Source of the DNA: Chitinophagales bacterium
GTDB taxonomy: Bacteria > Bacteroidota > Bacteroidia > Chitinophagales > Saprospiraceae
NCBI GenBank assembly: GCA_022360175.1
Contig: JAKSDI010000053.1
Span: forward strand, 1-64,000
DNA: 64,000 bases
Direction: 5' to 3'
Positions 26,717 to 35,915 of the stretch are shown piece after piece (within the stretch, counting starts at the first letter, position 1; each line of letters opens with the position of its first letter). Under the pieces are notes generated by a model. That model did not search any database and was not told the origin of the DNA. It saw only the letters and a program-made list of their open reading frames with translations. The translations under genes were made by a program, and so were the position numbers.

Positions 26717-26830
26717 AAAACAAGTGTATCGTTGAGGATTTAAAAAAAACAGCTTTAAGTATCCTACTAGAAATGTTGTTGTGCGTTTAAAGGACAGAGC
26801 TGGTCAATTTTTTTGAATTCAAATACGATA

Positions 26831-26929
26831 AAGAAGGTTTCTAATCAGAAGAAATATCATCGGTTTCTTAATAAGAGCAGATGGCAATTAGCTATCTGCT
26901 TTTTCTTATTTATTAGGTCACAAGTATAA
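26831..26929 (+). pseudogene. Truncated 5' remnant of a TPR-CHAT gene
   Basis: This frame reads KVSNQKKYHRFLNKSRWQ, then LAICFFLFIRSQV and a stop. It matches the start of CHAT 2 (MKVSKHKKYHRFFCKSRWQLAICFCLFI at 28258). The start codon is AAG instead of ATG, and homology stops inside the signal peptide, at the duplication junction. It is therefore a dead copy made by the tandem duplication. Confidence 0.8.
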
Positions 26930-27076
26930 TATCGCAGTGGGATTAGACAGTTCGTAGAGCTATTGCAGTGGATATTTAGTGAAAAAAAATGGAAAAAATA
27001 AACATTGTAATAAGCTGATTACTAATTGGTTGTCGTTTTGTTTTAAAGAGAAATTCTTTTTTGTTATCACCAGGCA

Positions 27077-27092
27077 TGTTATGTTTTTTTAA
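27077..27092 (+). promoter_or_regulatory. Shared motif TGTTATGTTTTTTTAA (site 2)
   Basis: Identical to site 1; it lies 89 nt before the start of the second duplicate. Confidence 0.45.
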
Positions 27093-27180
27093 TCCATAGT
27101 CATAAGGATGAAAGAACATTTTTAAGTGATGAGTTTTGAAGCTCATTACACAGGTACGTTAGATAATTAAAACAAAAAAG

Positions 27181-28143
27181 ATGAGAATTTTTAAATTTTA
27201 CGCGCAATTCGCATTAAGCATGTTTGTTTGCCTGATGGCATTTACCACTACTTCTACAGCATCGATTAATCCTCCTGTTAGAGTGAATTGGGAAAATTCT
27301 ATGGGATGCGATTTTACAAATGATGATTGTGTCGCTTTAACTTACTTAGATAATCAAATAAGATTTAAACTTAGAGTTCGATTTGCTAATAATATCATTG
27401 ACCTTACACCCTATCCTGCAATGAGATTTTATTATAACATTGGCAATGGTCAGCATGTTGGCACTACAAATGTCGCCACCAATTCTATAATTGAATACAA
27501 TGTAGAGTTAGAAGATGGTGCTGTGGTCAATCAAGTTACTTTTGATGTCAATGTGTCGGTAGAGGAATATTGTGATGACGTCTATAATAGCCAATTTCAG
27601 TACAATATCGAGTATCAATTGATAACAGGTATTCACGCTACAGGCAAAACACCTCCTGCTCAACCAACGAATACCAGTGCTTATCCGATTGGGGGGCATG
27701 CTACATTATTTCCACCTCTTATATTTGAGATTCCTTCACCAGATGGAAATGCACAACTGGAAACTGTAGTCAAAGACGTTTGTTGTAATTCAGCTTCCGA
27801 TGCTTGTGCAGAAGGTATGCCTTTGGACTTTCTGGATAATTCTGAAGCATCAGAAGAAGTTGATCAGGAAAACAATGTTTCTAATAATACGTTCCTGGCT
27901 TACCCTAATCCTTTCCAAACGGCTATACAAGTAGACTATAGTCTTGAACAGGCAGATGAGGTGAGTATCATATGTTTGGATGCTAAGGGACAAGAAGTTG
28001 CCAGAAAGATTAGAACACACGATAGAGGAGGAGATTTTGGTTGGTCTTTTTCAGCAAGTGACTGGCCTTCGGGGATCTATTTTATTCGTTTGCTGAAAGG
28101 AGATGAAGTACAAACCTTAAAGGTGTTGAAACAAAGAATATAG
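27181..28143 (+). CDS. T9SS-exported Cys-containing protein, duplicate 2
   Basis: 320 residues, closely similar to the 25757 protein throughout: the same signal peptide, MGCDFTNDDC, RFYYNIGNGQHVGTT and EYCDDV, a shifted VCCNSASDAC cluster, then the LAYPNPFQTAIQVDYSLEQ sorting domain. Divergence is highest in the central domain (for example NIIEYNVELEDGAVVNQ) and lowest in the sorting domain and signal peptide. This suggests diversification of the exposed part with a conserved export module, or gene conversion at the ends. It lies 114 nt upstream of the CHAT 2 start and on the same strand. Confidence 0.75.
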   Translation: MRIFKFYAQFALSMFVCLMAFTTTSTASINPPVRVNWENSMGCDFTNDDCVALTYLDNQIRFKLRVRFANNIIDLTPYPAMRFYYNIGNGQHVGTTNVATNSIIEYNVELEDGAVVNQVTFDVNVSVEEYCDDVYNSQFQYNIEYQLITGIHATGKTPPAQPTNTSAYPIGGHATLFPPLIFEIPSPDGNAQLETVVKDVCCNSASDACAEGMPLDFLDNSEASEEVDQENNVSNNTFLAYPNPFQTAIQVDYSLEQADEVSIICLDAKGQEVARKIRTHDRGGDFGWSFSASDWPSGIYFIRLLKGDEVQTLKVLKQRI

Positions 28144-28257
28144 ACAGTAGGGGTATCGTTGAGATTCAAGGAAAACCGGCTTCAAACCAGTATACCAGAA
28201 ATTTTGTTGTACGTTTGAATATTTAAGCTGGTCAACTTTTTGAATTCAAAAGCGATA

Positions 28258-31209
28258 ATGAAGGTTTCTAAACATAAGAAATATCATAGATTTTTCTGTA
28301 AAAGCAGGTGGCAACTAGCTATCTGCTTTTGCTTATTTATTATGCCTGTTTTTGGAAAAAATACAGGGGAGCATTTTACATGTGAGGATGGTGATGAGGT
28401 GTTGAAGAACATTGATGTAAACAATGTAGAAAAGTATGAAGAAACTCTCGAAGTACTTACAGAAACCTTGAATTTACTGGAGGAACATGAATGTTGGGAG
28501 GTTTATATAGGCTGCCTTAATGGAATTAGTGTTGTTTATTATTACCAACGGGACTATATCGAAGCTTCAAAAATTGCTGAAAAAGCCCTGGCTATAGGAA
28601 AGAAATATGGATTAGAGCAGTCGTTTAACTATAGTGTGGCAATTGCAATCAAATCCCTATCAGTGGAATCTATGGGGGATTATGAGCAATCTATCAAATT
28701 GCAGAAAGAGGCTCTGGAATTGATGAAAGAGAAAGAAGAGAACAAGGAGGCCATAGCAATAACACAGGAAAATATAGGTTCATTTTATTATTCGAAAGGA
28801 GATTATAAACTAGCCATTTCTTATCTTGAACAAGCTCTGCAAACCTATAAAAGCATTGCTTCTGGTGAAACTCAACACCCTGAGGCCCGCATATTGATGC
28901 ACATTGGTGATTGTTATAAAGGACAAGGACGAATTGATCAGGCTTTAGATTATTATCTGCAAAGCTTAAAGATTCATTTGCAATTGCCCCAAGAGCAATT
29001 TTATCAGCAAACGGAAAGACTGGTATACAAAGGGATGGTAGACTTGTATGCTCAATTGGGAGACCAGCAAAAGGCCAATTATTATATTGATAAAGCAGTT
29101 GCTATACATGAGAAATATCCTGGACTTTTGATGGCTTACCAATCCTATCTTAGTTTTGGTCATTTTTATTTGAAAGAAGATTTATTTGATAAAGCCCAAT
29201 TCTATTTTGAAGCTGCTAAACAGGCTGCACATGAAGAGTATAGCCTTTACGAACGTCACCCTAGCATGGCACTGACGGAAGCGGCAATGGGGGATTTTTA
29301 TGTAGAAAAAGGGCAGTGGGAAATTGCTTTTCAGCAGTATCAAAAAGCCTTAGAGTTAATAAGCTTGGACTTTCAAGCTAATACAAAATGGGATAATCCT
29401 TTAGTGAATCAATTGGGAGATAAACTTGTTGCCTTTGAGATTTTACAAACAAAAGCGACTGCTTTATATCACTATTCAAAAAGTAAAAAAGAAGATCAAG
29501 GAGCTTTAGAAAAAGCATTAGAAACTCATCAATTGATTATAGAACTCATTAAAAATGTACGTCAAGGTTATTTGATTGAAGATTCTAAATTCGATTTTGC
29601 TGAAAAAGTAGCACCTGTATATGAACAAGCAATTGAAGTTAGTTTGGCACTACATCGCCTTAAGCAGGATGCCGTTTATTTAGAACAAGCTTTTCTTTTT
29701 GCGGAAGCTAATAAAGCAGAAACGCTTTATGAATCAATGGCCAGTGAGCGTGCCAAAAGCCTGGCAGGGATTCCAGATTCCCTATTGGAAGAAGAACGAA
29801 GCATCCGTACTGCTCTCATATATAGTGAAAAGAATTTATTGGAGGAACAACAAAAAAAAGAAGTTTCTCAGGAAAATATTCAAAAATTCGAAAACCAGGT
29901 TTTTGAATTAAAAGAGCAATATCTTGCCATCAGTCAGCAATTGGAACGTGAATATCCTTCTTATTTCCAAATGAAAGCAGGAAACGAAACATTGACACTT
30001 GATAATGTCCGTAGCCATTTAAATGGAAAAATGGCATTGATAGAGTTTGCTGTAGGGGAGCAGAATAGCTATGCTTTTTTCATTACGAAAAAGGATTTAA
30101 AGGTATATCCGGTTAACACAGATGCAGCTCAGTTATCAGATCAGGTATTGTTGTTGAGAGAACACGTTTCCGCTCCACCAGCTTATGATGAAAAACTGGA
30201 AGATTATCAGGCATTTACAAAGACGGCACATGATTTATACAATGCTCTTTTGAAAGTAGGTATAAATCATCTGGATAAGCGAATTGATCGCCTGATTATT
30301 ATACCAGATGCAAGCCTTTCCAATCTGCCTTTTGAATTATTACTGACGGCTTCCGCTGAGAGTAACCGAATAAATTATTCTATCAATAGTTTATCTTATT
30401 TATTAAAAGAATATGCACTGTGTTATCAGTATTCTGCTCGACTGATGGGATTGCAAAATCAACATGGCAAAAAACTGGCTGCTGAGAATAGTTTTATCGG
30501 TTTTGCGCCTCAATTTGAGCATTCAAAATTACAAGCCAGTCGAGATTGTATCGACAGTGAACTCTCCAATTTGCGTTTTAATAGAGAAGAGGTAAGTAAA
30601 ATAAGTGAATTGTTAGGTGGTAAAGCTTGTCTGGGCAATGATGCTCATTTGACCAACTTTTTAAAAGAAGCACCTCACTATAATATTGTTCATCTGGCTA
30701 CGCATGCGTGTGTGAATGAAAAAGCCGCTGAATTGAATCGCGTGTTTTTTACAGATTCCAATATCTCTCAACACGAACTTGCTACTATACAGCTCAATGC
30801 TGAATTAGTAGTGTTAAGTGCATGTAATACAGGAGTTGGTGAGTTGTTAAAAGGAGAAGGAGTAATGAGCTTGGCCAGAGGGTTTATGCAAGCAGGAGGG
30901 AAAAGTTTATTGACTAGTCTTTGGGCGGTAGATGATTATGCTACTGCTGTTCAGATGGTTTCCTATTACGAAAAGTTGATGGCTGGATTACCCAAAGATA
31001 TGGCTTTAAAAGAAGCTAAAATAGCTTATTTAAATCAAGCCGATCCCGATATGATACATCCATATTATTGGAGTTCATTTGTTCAGTTTGGTAAGATTGA
31101 TGAAATTATAGAAGGAAGAAACAGCCTATGGGAAACTGTCTTAATAAGCCTGATTTTAGGTCTGGGAGCAATAGGGGGGATATGGAGATGGAAACAAAAA
31201 CAGGCATAA
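28258..31209 (+). CDS. TPR-CHAT caspase-like membrane protein 2
   Basis: 983 residues from the ATG at 28258; a TTG at 28240 is less likely. Order: a signal peptide (basic start, then LAICFCLFIMPVFG), TPR helices from about 90 to 400 (GSFYYSKGDYKLAISYLEQAL, GDCYKGQGRIDQALDYYLQ), a coiled linker (LLEEQQKKEVSQENIQKFE), then CHAT (about 600-945). H816 (HLATHA) and C856 (LSACNTG) are the catalytic pair. A C-terminal membrane helix (VLISLILGLGAIGGIW) precedes RWKQKQA. It is more distant from CHAT 1 and 3 than these are from each other. It converges on the ECF sigma gene with a 32-nt gap. Confidence 0.87.
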   Translation: MKVSKHKKYHRFFCKSRWQLAICFCLFIMPVFGKNTGEHFTCEDGDEVLKNIDVNNVEKYEETLEVLTETLNLLEEHECWEVYIGCLNGISVVYYYQRDYIEASKIAEKALAIGKKYGLEQSFNYSVAIAIKSLSVESMGDYEQSIKLQKEALELMKEKEENKEAIAITQENIGSFYYSKGDYKLAISYLEQALQTYKSIASGETQHPEARILMHIGDCYKGQGRIDQALDYYLQSLKIHLQLPQEQFYQQTERLVYKGMVDLYAQLGDQQKANYYIDKAVAIHEKYPGLLMAYQSYLSFGHFYLKEDLFDKAQFYFEAAKQAAHEEYSLYERHPSMALTEAAMGDFYVEKGQWEIAFQQYQKALELISLDFQANTKWDNPLVNQLGDKLVAFEILQTKATALYHYSKSKKEDQGALEKALETHQLIIELIKNVRQGYLIEDSKFDFAEKVAPVYEQAIEVSLALHRLKQDAVYLEQAFLFAEANKAETLYESMASERAKSLAGIPDSLLEEERSIRTALIYSEKNLLEEQQKKEVSQENIQKFENQVFELKEQYLAISQQLEREYPSYFQMKAGNETLTLDNVRSHLNGKMALIEFAVGEQNSYAFFITKKDLKVYPVNTDAAQLSDQVLLLREHVSAPPAYDEKLEDYQAFTKTAHDLYNALLKVGINHLDKRIDRLIIIPDASLSNLPFELLLTASAESNRINYSINSLSYLLKEYALCYQYSARLMGLQNQHGKKLAAENSFIGFAPQFEHSKLQASRDCIDSELSNLRFNREEVSKISELLGGKACLGNDAHLTNFLKEAPHYNIVHLATHACVNEKAAELNRVFFTDSNISQHELATIQLNAELVVLSACNTGVGELLKGEGVMSLARGFMQAGGKSLLTSLWAVDDYATAVQMVSYYEKLMAGLPKDMALKEAKIAYLNQADPDMIHPYYWSSFVQFGKIDEIIEGRNSLWETVLISLILGLGAIGGIWRWKQKQA

Positions 31210-31241
31210 TGCGAATGTCAATTTGTATTTAAAACATAAGC

Positions 31242-31814
31242 TTAATCGTCTGTTAATATCTCATATTCTTCCAATACTGCTTGCGTAAGCTTTTTCTTGC
31301 AGCGATAATTGGCCTGTACAAGGCTTTGATAGTTATTGAAACCTAATTCCTGCCATAGACTTTTCAATCTGCGGCCTTCCTCGATATGAAGCTGGAATAT
31401 TTTCTTACAAAGCCCTTTTAATTGCTCGATAGCTCTGGCCCAGGCAACTTTTTTTAAGTGGCTAGCATTATCATCACTGGTTTTTAGAGGCTCTTCTTCA
31501 TCTGCTATTTCAACTTGGTCATTATAAAGGTGTGGGTGCTTTTGTTTGATGTGGTTGTCAAACCAAACATTACGACATATCCTGTAGAAATAGCTGAAAG
31601 TATTTTGAGGTGGTGTTTTTTTTGCAATAAAAAAGTGCTCAAGAAAGGTGTGTATGCCCTCCATAAAGACTTCTTCAGCAGTGGTGCTGGATTTGGTTAG
31701 CTTTTTTATAGAAGGGAAGGTTTTATTATAGAGTTTACGGAAAAGCTTTTGGAAAGGCTGTTCGTTTCCTTTTTCCCATTCTGCTATAATATTTTGTAAC
31801 TCTTGAGTACTCAT
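31242..31814 (-). CDS. ECF-type RNA polymerase sigma factor
   Basis: 190 residues. Sigma-2 covers about 15-95, with LFRKLYNKTFPSIKKLTKSS, TAEEVFMEGIHTFLEHFF and FSYFYRICRNVWFDNHIK. Sigma-4 covers about 125-180, with AIEQLKGLCKKIFQLHIEEGRRLKSLWQELGFNNYQSLVQANYRCKKKL. There is no sigma-3 domain. It directs RNA polymerase to a small regulon and is usually held by a membrane anti-sigma. The two anti-sigma-like proteins nearby are the natural candidates, although neither is directly adjacent. A TGTTATATTTTCGCC site ~140 nt upstream suggests autoregulation. Confidence 0.85.
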   Translation of the reverse strand: MSTQELQNIIAEWEKGNEQPFQKLFRKLYNKTFPSIKKLTKSSTTAEEVFMEGIHTFLEHFFIAKKTPPQNTFSYFYRICRNVWFDNHIKQKHPHLYNDQVEIADEEEPLKTSDDNASHLKKVAWARAIEQLKGLCKKIFQLHIEEGRRLKSLWQELGFNNYQSLVQANYRCKKKLTQAVLEEYEILTDD

Positions 31815-32306
31815 CTTTATAGGTAAAACGCCTTTGATCCAAAATGAAGCTTCAAAAATAGTGATTTCAATTCTTTTCCTTGAATAAAATTAAGGGCTTT
31901 GGGAAAGTCAAGAAATGGTGTTGTTGACTAAACTGAGCTGTTCGGAAATTAGGGCGAAAATATAACATCTTTATAATATATAATAATACAGCCTATAAGC
32001 ACAAGCTTACCTATCGCAAGTTTTATGCCATTTTCATACTCCAAATGAGGTTTCGGAAAAGGATTTACTGCATAGGGAGGATGAAATAAGGCATTCGGAG
32101 ATTCTAGTTTTTAATTGATCAAGTTAATACCAAATTGCATTTGCTAACTGGATAATGAAACCACTTCATTACCAGTCAGTAATCAAAGGCAAGTCTCTCT
32201 CTTATTATCGATTTAAGTCGAATTATTATAACGTACCGCGAAATTTAGAGCGCGATTTTCCAGAGAGCCTTGCTGTATAGCAGGCTCTCTGATTTAGAAT
32301 AATAGT
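31815..32306. other. Intergenic region upstream of sigma gene and downstream of CHAT 3
   Basis: 492 nt. It contains the sigma-gene upstream motif (31953-31967) and, near the CHAT 3 stop, a hairpin CAGAGAGCC/GGCTCTCTG (32261-32291) with an inner TGCT/AGCA stem. The hairpin has no following T run, so it is a weak terminator or an RNA-stabilising element. I see no gene. Confidence 0.45.
31953..31967 (-). promoter_or_regulatory. TGTTATATTTTCGCC motif upstream of sigma gene
   Basis: On the minus strand this reads TGTTATATTTTCGCC. Its first 11 nt differ at one position from the TGTTATGTTTT core found before three secreted-protein genes. It lies about 140 nt before the sigma start. TTTCGCC followed by a C/T-TA step also occurs upstream of the anti-sigma/CHAT 1 operon (21860-21870). 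Confidence 0.35.
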
Positions 32307-35300
32307 TTATGCCTTTTTACTCTTATTGCGAAAGGCCATGAATAAAAAGCCGATAGGAATTATTATCAATATTATCCACAAGGGGGAGATATCCCATCTA
32401 TCTGCTATGGGATCCATATTGCCAATAGGTACAAAAGCCGCCCAGAAAAAAGGTGGAGCGGTTTGTACATTTTCTATGCTCTGGATCTTAGCTATTCTTA
32501 ATGCTTCATCTTTAGGTAGCCCCGTTTTTAATGTCCGATAGAATGTGGCCATAAATTCGGCAGTTGCCTGATCGTTGACCTGCCATAAAGAAGGTATTAC
32601 ACTTTGTGCCCCTGCAAAAGTAAAACCTCTGGAAAGGCTGATAATGCCTTCCCCTTTTCTGAGTTCACCCAAACCTGTTTCACAAGCACTGAGTACAACC
32701 ATCGCTGCATTAAGGTCAAGCTTGTATAATTCTCGTACATACAGGCGGTCATTATAAGTTGTAGAATCGATAATTTCTGAAAAAGCTATGAAAGATTGAT
32801 CACCTACTTGTTCATTAGCTTTGCCATGCGTAGCAAGGTGAAGAAGGTATGCTTTTTTTGCATGATCCAGAAATTGGGCTTTAGTGGCTGTCTCTCCAAT
32901 AAATACTTTGCCATTAAAAAGGGCATCGATATTTTCGACTTCCTTTTCATTATGATTTAATTTAGAGAGGCTGTTTCTAATTTCATCAATGGATCGATTC
33001 TTTGCTGTCATCGTCTCTTCAAATTGAGGAGCAAATCCTAAAAATGAATATTGACTTTTAGAAGGAGACTTTTTGCTCTGATAGTGAATACTAGCAGAGT
33101 AATCATAACTAATAGTATACTTGTTGATTAAATATGGAAACTCAAAATAATCCTGCGTGTGATCAGTAGATTCACTAAGTAATGCATCAAAGGGAAGCAG
33201 CGCCAATATATCATCAGGTATGATGATAAGCTTTTTAGTAAGGCCATCCGATACGGGCTCAATTAAAGATTGATATAGCTGATAAGCGGCCTGGCAATAG
33301 GCTACTTTACTGGCAGTGAAGACACTGTCAGGCTTTTCAAAATTTATCCAGTAGTTATAGGTTGATTCACGCATTTGCTGCACAAGCTCTTTTAAAGGGA
33401 AATCCTTTCGGACCTTTTTAATTTGAGCTTTTCCCTGCTGCACAATAAAAATATAAATGCTACTGTCACCTACAAAGTATTCGAGTAAGCTCTCATCTGG
33501 CTTTAACTTTTTTTGAATGCTGGGTAAAGAGAGCGTATTATGAGCGTATTTAAGATCGTAGTAGGCCGGATATCGCTTTTCAAATCGGGTAATAAGCTGT
33601 TCATTTTCCTTCTTTATATTAAAGATAGAATCCTGATAAATCGAAATTAGGCTATCAGAAGGACTAGCTTTTTCATGTTTTTCCTCCTGCAATTTGTGTT
33701 GATAATAAGCCAGTCGTGCATTTAGATTATATTCTTGTTCTAAGTCTGAAGTAGGGATTCCGGCAACATCTTCTGCCTGGCTGATTCGAAGGCTTTCTGA
33801 CAAAAGAATATTCTTACTTTTCTCTGTGAGTCTAAATGCTTCTGCAATGGCATCGGAATTATTGATAGAGGTTAAAAAGTCAATAGCGTTTTCAAATAAA
33901 CGATAGGAGTCTGCAAGTATTTTTTGCTTTGAAGCAGATACCGCAATTTGTTTCTGTATGAAGTCAATTAAGCTAAATATGGTTTGAAATTCATTAAGGA
34001 GTATTTTTTTGTTTTCTTCAGAAGGATTCGAGTTATATTGCATTTTATAATACCGCGTATTCACATCTAGCAAATCGAGTAAAACAAATAAATCGCTTGT
34101 CGACTGGAAGTTATTAGTAGCATCGGGTTCATAATTTATGCATTTAGCAGCACGATTTAAATAACTTAAAGCCTGGCTTTCGTTGTTGTTGGAGATATAG
34201 ATATCTGCAAGATTAATATATACTTTAGCCTTTGTAGGAGTATCGTCTTTATAAAACTGATCTATTTCTTGTAAGGCCGTTGTGTAATATTCTATTGCCT
34301 TGTCAGTTTTTTTAATTTCTTTATAAGCCTGGCCTAAATCTGTCAGTATTGTGATTATATCGGTCGGTTGCTGGTCTAAAGATAAAGCTTTTGTCAGGGA
34401 GCTTATAGCGTTTTCATACTGGCCTGCGATTAAGTAAACTTTTCCATAAAGATGATCAAGCTTATTTGTAGGAAAAAGTTTTTTGGTAGTTTGAAATGCA
34501 GCCAGTGCATCTACATGATTACGGGTTTTGAGGTATGCATGGCCAAGTTGATTATAGCTATGACTTAAAAAATGGTGATTTTTGCCATAAACAGTAGTTA
34601 GTAAATCAATGTTCTTCTTGTAATAAAGTATCCCTTTTTCATAATCGCCTTGAGTAAGATATGCTTCCGCCAACCCCAAATAGGCCAAAGTGAGGACCTT
34701 AAAGTCATCTTTATTTACTTTTGAGGCGATTTGCAATGCCTCATTAAAATCCGCAATGGCTTTTTTATAGTTGAAAGATTTAAGATGCAATAAACCAAGC
34801 CGGGTATAAACTGATGCAGTCTCTGTAGACTCATATCCATAAGCGTTCACATATAAATCCAAGTTTCTCTTAAGATACTTTTCAGCTTCTGAGAATTTTC
34901 CTATTTGAATATAAATAACACCTATATTCATGAGCATAATACCATTTGAGGGATGGTTGATGTCGTATGCACTCAAGGGTTCATAGGCTTCTTTGAAATA
35001 CTTAATGGATTCGTGGTATAAGGCTTTATGTCCTTTGATTGTAGCCAGGTCATGTTTAATTCTGGCACTTGAAATAAGGTGCTTAGAGCCTGTTGTTTCT
35101 ATGAGTGTGTTGGCTTGTATTAGCAAGTCCTCGGCAAGATTTAAATCTCCCTGGCGATATTTTAATGAAGCTATAGATTTTAGGACAACAGCCTTGCGCT
35201 TTGGGGCTTCATAGGGGAGCTGGTCTAACATTGCCAAAGCGGCATTTAAATGCTTTTCAGCTTTAGAAAAATCTTTTTGGTGTTTATAACTATTTCCCAT

Positions 35301-35660
35301 TAAATCATGGGCTTTTATTAAAATTACATTAAGAGGAGCGCTGGACAATAATGCAATCGTTTTTTTATAATATATCTGAGCAATTTTGGTGTCAAAGTTA
35401 TTGAAGTAGGCTGCACCAATTTGATTGTAAATATGGCCTAACAAGGTGTCTTGATGTTCGTATAAATCATCTCCATAAGCATCTAGTAATTCTTCTCCAT
35501 AGCAGATAGCATCATCGTTTTTTGTGTTATTAACTAAATAATCAAGACTATCTAATAAAGGCTTGTAATCGATGGTACTTTGAGCATATGCATTATTTAG
35601 AGCACATAAGCTATAAATAATGATAATGAGTATGATGTTGTGTAAGTGTGTAAGGTTCAT
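32307..35660 (-). CDS. TPR-CHAT caspase-like membrane protein 3
   Basis: 1117 residues, co-linear with CHAT 1 along its whole length: a signal peptide (to NNAYAQS), then TPRs (GAAYFNNFDTKIAQIYYKK, GVIYIQIGKFSEAEKYLKRN, GLAEAYLTQGDYEKGILYYKKN). CHAT has H945 (HLATHG) and C993 (LSACETG) and the strongly conserved FTFAGAQSVIPSLWQVNDQ and PPFFWAAFVPIGNM segments. A C-terminal membrane helix (PLWIILIIIPIGFLFMAF) and a basic tail close it. Unlike CHAT 1 it has no anti-sigma-like gene upstream. It diverges from the giant zincin gene, sharing a 255-nt intergenic region. Confidence 0.88.
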   Translation of the reverse strand: MNLTHLHNIILIIIIYSLCALNNAYAQSTIDYKPLLDSLDYLVNNTKNDDAICYGEELLDAYGDDLYEHQDTLLGHIYNQIGAAYFNNFDTKIAQIYYKKTIALLSSAPLNVILIKAHDLMGNSYKHQKDFSKAEKHLNAALAMLDQLPYEAPKRKAVVLKSIASLKYRQGDLNLAEDLLIQANTLIETTGSKHLISSARIKHDLATIKGHKALYHESIKYFKEAYEPLSAYDINHPSNGIMLMNIGVIYIQIGKFSEAEKYLKRNLDLYVNAYGYESTETASVYTRLGLLHLKSFNYKKAIADFNEALQIASKVNKDDFKVLTLAYLGLAEAYLTQGDYEKGILYYKKNIDLLTTVYGKNHHFLSHSYNQLGHAYLKTRNHVDALAAFQTTKKLFPTNKLDHLYGKVYLIAGQYENAISSLTKALSLDQQPTDIITILTDLGQAYKEIKKTDKAIEYYTTALQEIDQFYKDDTPTKAKVYINLADIYISNNNESQALSYLNRAAKCINYEPDATNNFQSTSDLFVLLDLLDVNTRYYKMQYNSNPSEENKKILLNEFQTIFSLIDFIQKQIAVSASKQKILADSYRLFENAIDFLTSINNSDAIAEAFRLTEKSKNILLSESLRISQAEDVAGIPTSDLEQEYNLNARLAYYQHKLQEEKHEKASPSDSLISIYQDSIFNIKKENEQLITRFEKRYPAYYDLKYAHNTLSLPSIQKKLKPDESLLEYFVGDSSIYIFIVQQGKAQIKKVRKDFPLKELVQQMRESTYNYWINFEKPDSVFTASKVAYCQAAYQLYQSLIEPVSDGLTKKLIIIPDDILALLPFDALLSESTDHTQDYFEFPYLINKYTISYDYSASIHYQSKKSPSKSQYSFLGFAPQFEETMTAKNRSIDEIRNSLSKLNHNEKEVENIDALFNGKVFIGETATKAQFLDHAKKAYLLHLATHGKANEQVGDQSFIAFSEIIDSTTYNDRLYVRELYKLDLNAAMVVLSACETGLGELRKGEGIISLSRGFTFAGAQSVIPSLWQVNDQATAEFMATFYRTLKTGLPKDEALRIAKIQSIENVQTAPPFFWAAFVPIGNMDPIADRWDISPLWIILIIIPIGFLFMAFRNKSKKA

Positions 35661-35820
35661 GCGATAAGGAATGATGTGTAATATTAGAGAATGAGCATAT
35701 GCTTAATAATTTACATAATAAATCATTTAATGGCTCATAAAGTTCGAGAGGTTGAGTGAAAAAACCGAATGATGCTATACAGTGAAAGCAGTGAACTGAT
35801 AAAAACACAAAAGGCAGTTT

Positions 35821-35836
35821 TGTTATGTTTTTCTAA
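35821..35836 (+). promoter_or_regulatory. Shared motif TGTTATGTTTTTCTAA (site 3)
   Basis: It differs at one position from sites 1 and 2 and lies 80 nt before the start of the zincin/beta-helix gene. The rest of 35661-35915 is A/T-rich with no further feature. Confidence 0.45.
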
Positions 35837-35915
35837 GTTTTAGTCTAATAGGTAAGTACGTTCTATACAGAACTAAATAAAGATTTACCTAATAAAATGC
35901 TAAAACTATAAAGCC

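Larger units (their letters stand above)
25430..26925 (+). repeat. Tandem segmental duplication, copy 1
   Basis: Upstream region, secreted-protein gene and the first ~30 codons of the following CHAT gene are repeated at about 27028-28345. Conserved landmarks are the 16-nt promoter motif, CATTACACAGGTACGTTAGA, the coding region, and the VSNQKKYHRF / VSKHKKYHRF start of the CHAT frame. Copy 1 carries the MITE-like insert and a broken CHAT start. Confidence 0.85.
26717..27180. other. Gap between the duplicates
   Basis: 464 nt containing the end of duplication copy 1, the truncated CHAT start, the duplication junction near 26925 and the promoter region of copy 2 (from about 27028). Nothing else is recognisable. 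Confidence 0.6.
27028..28345 (+). repeat. Tandem segmental duplication, copy 2
   Basis: The partner of 25430-26925. It lacks the MITE-like insert and runs into the intact CHAT 2 gene, so this arrangement is probably closest to the ancestral one. Confidence 0.85.
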
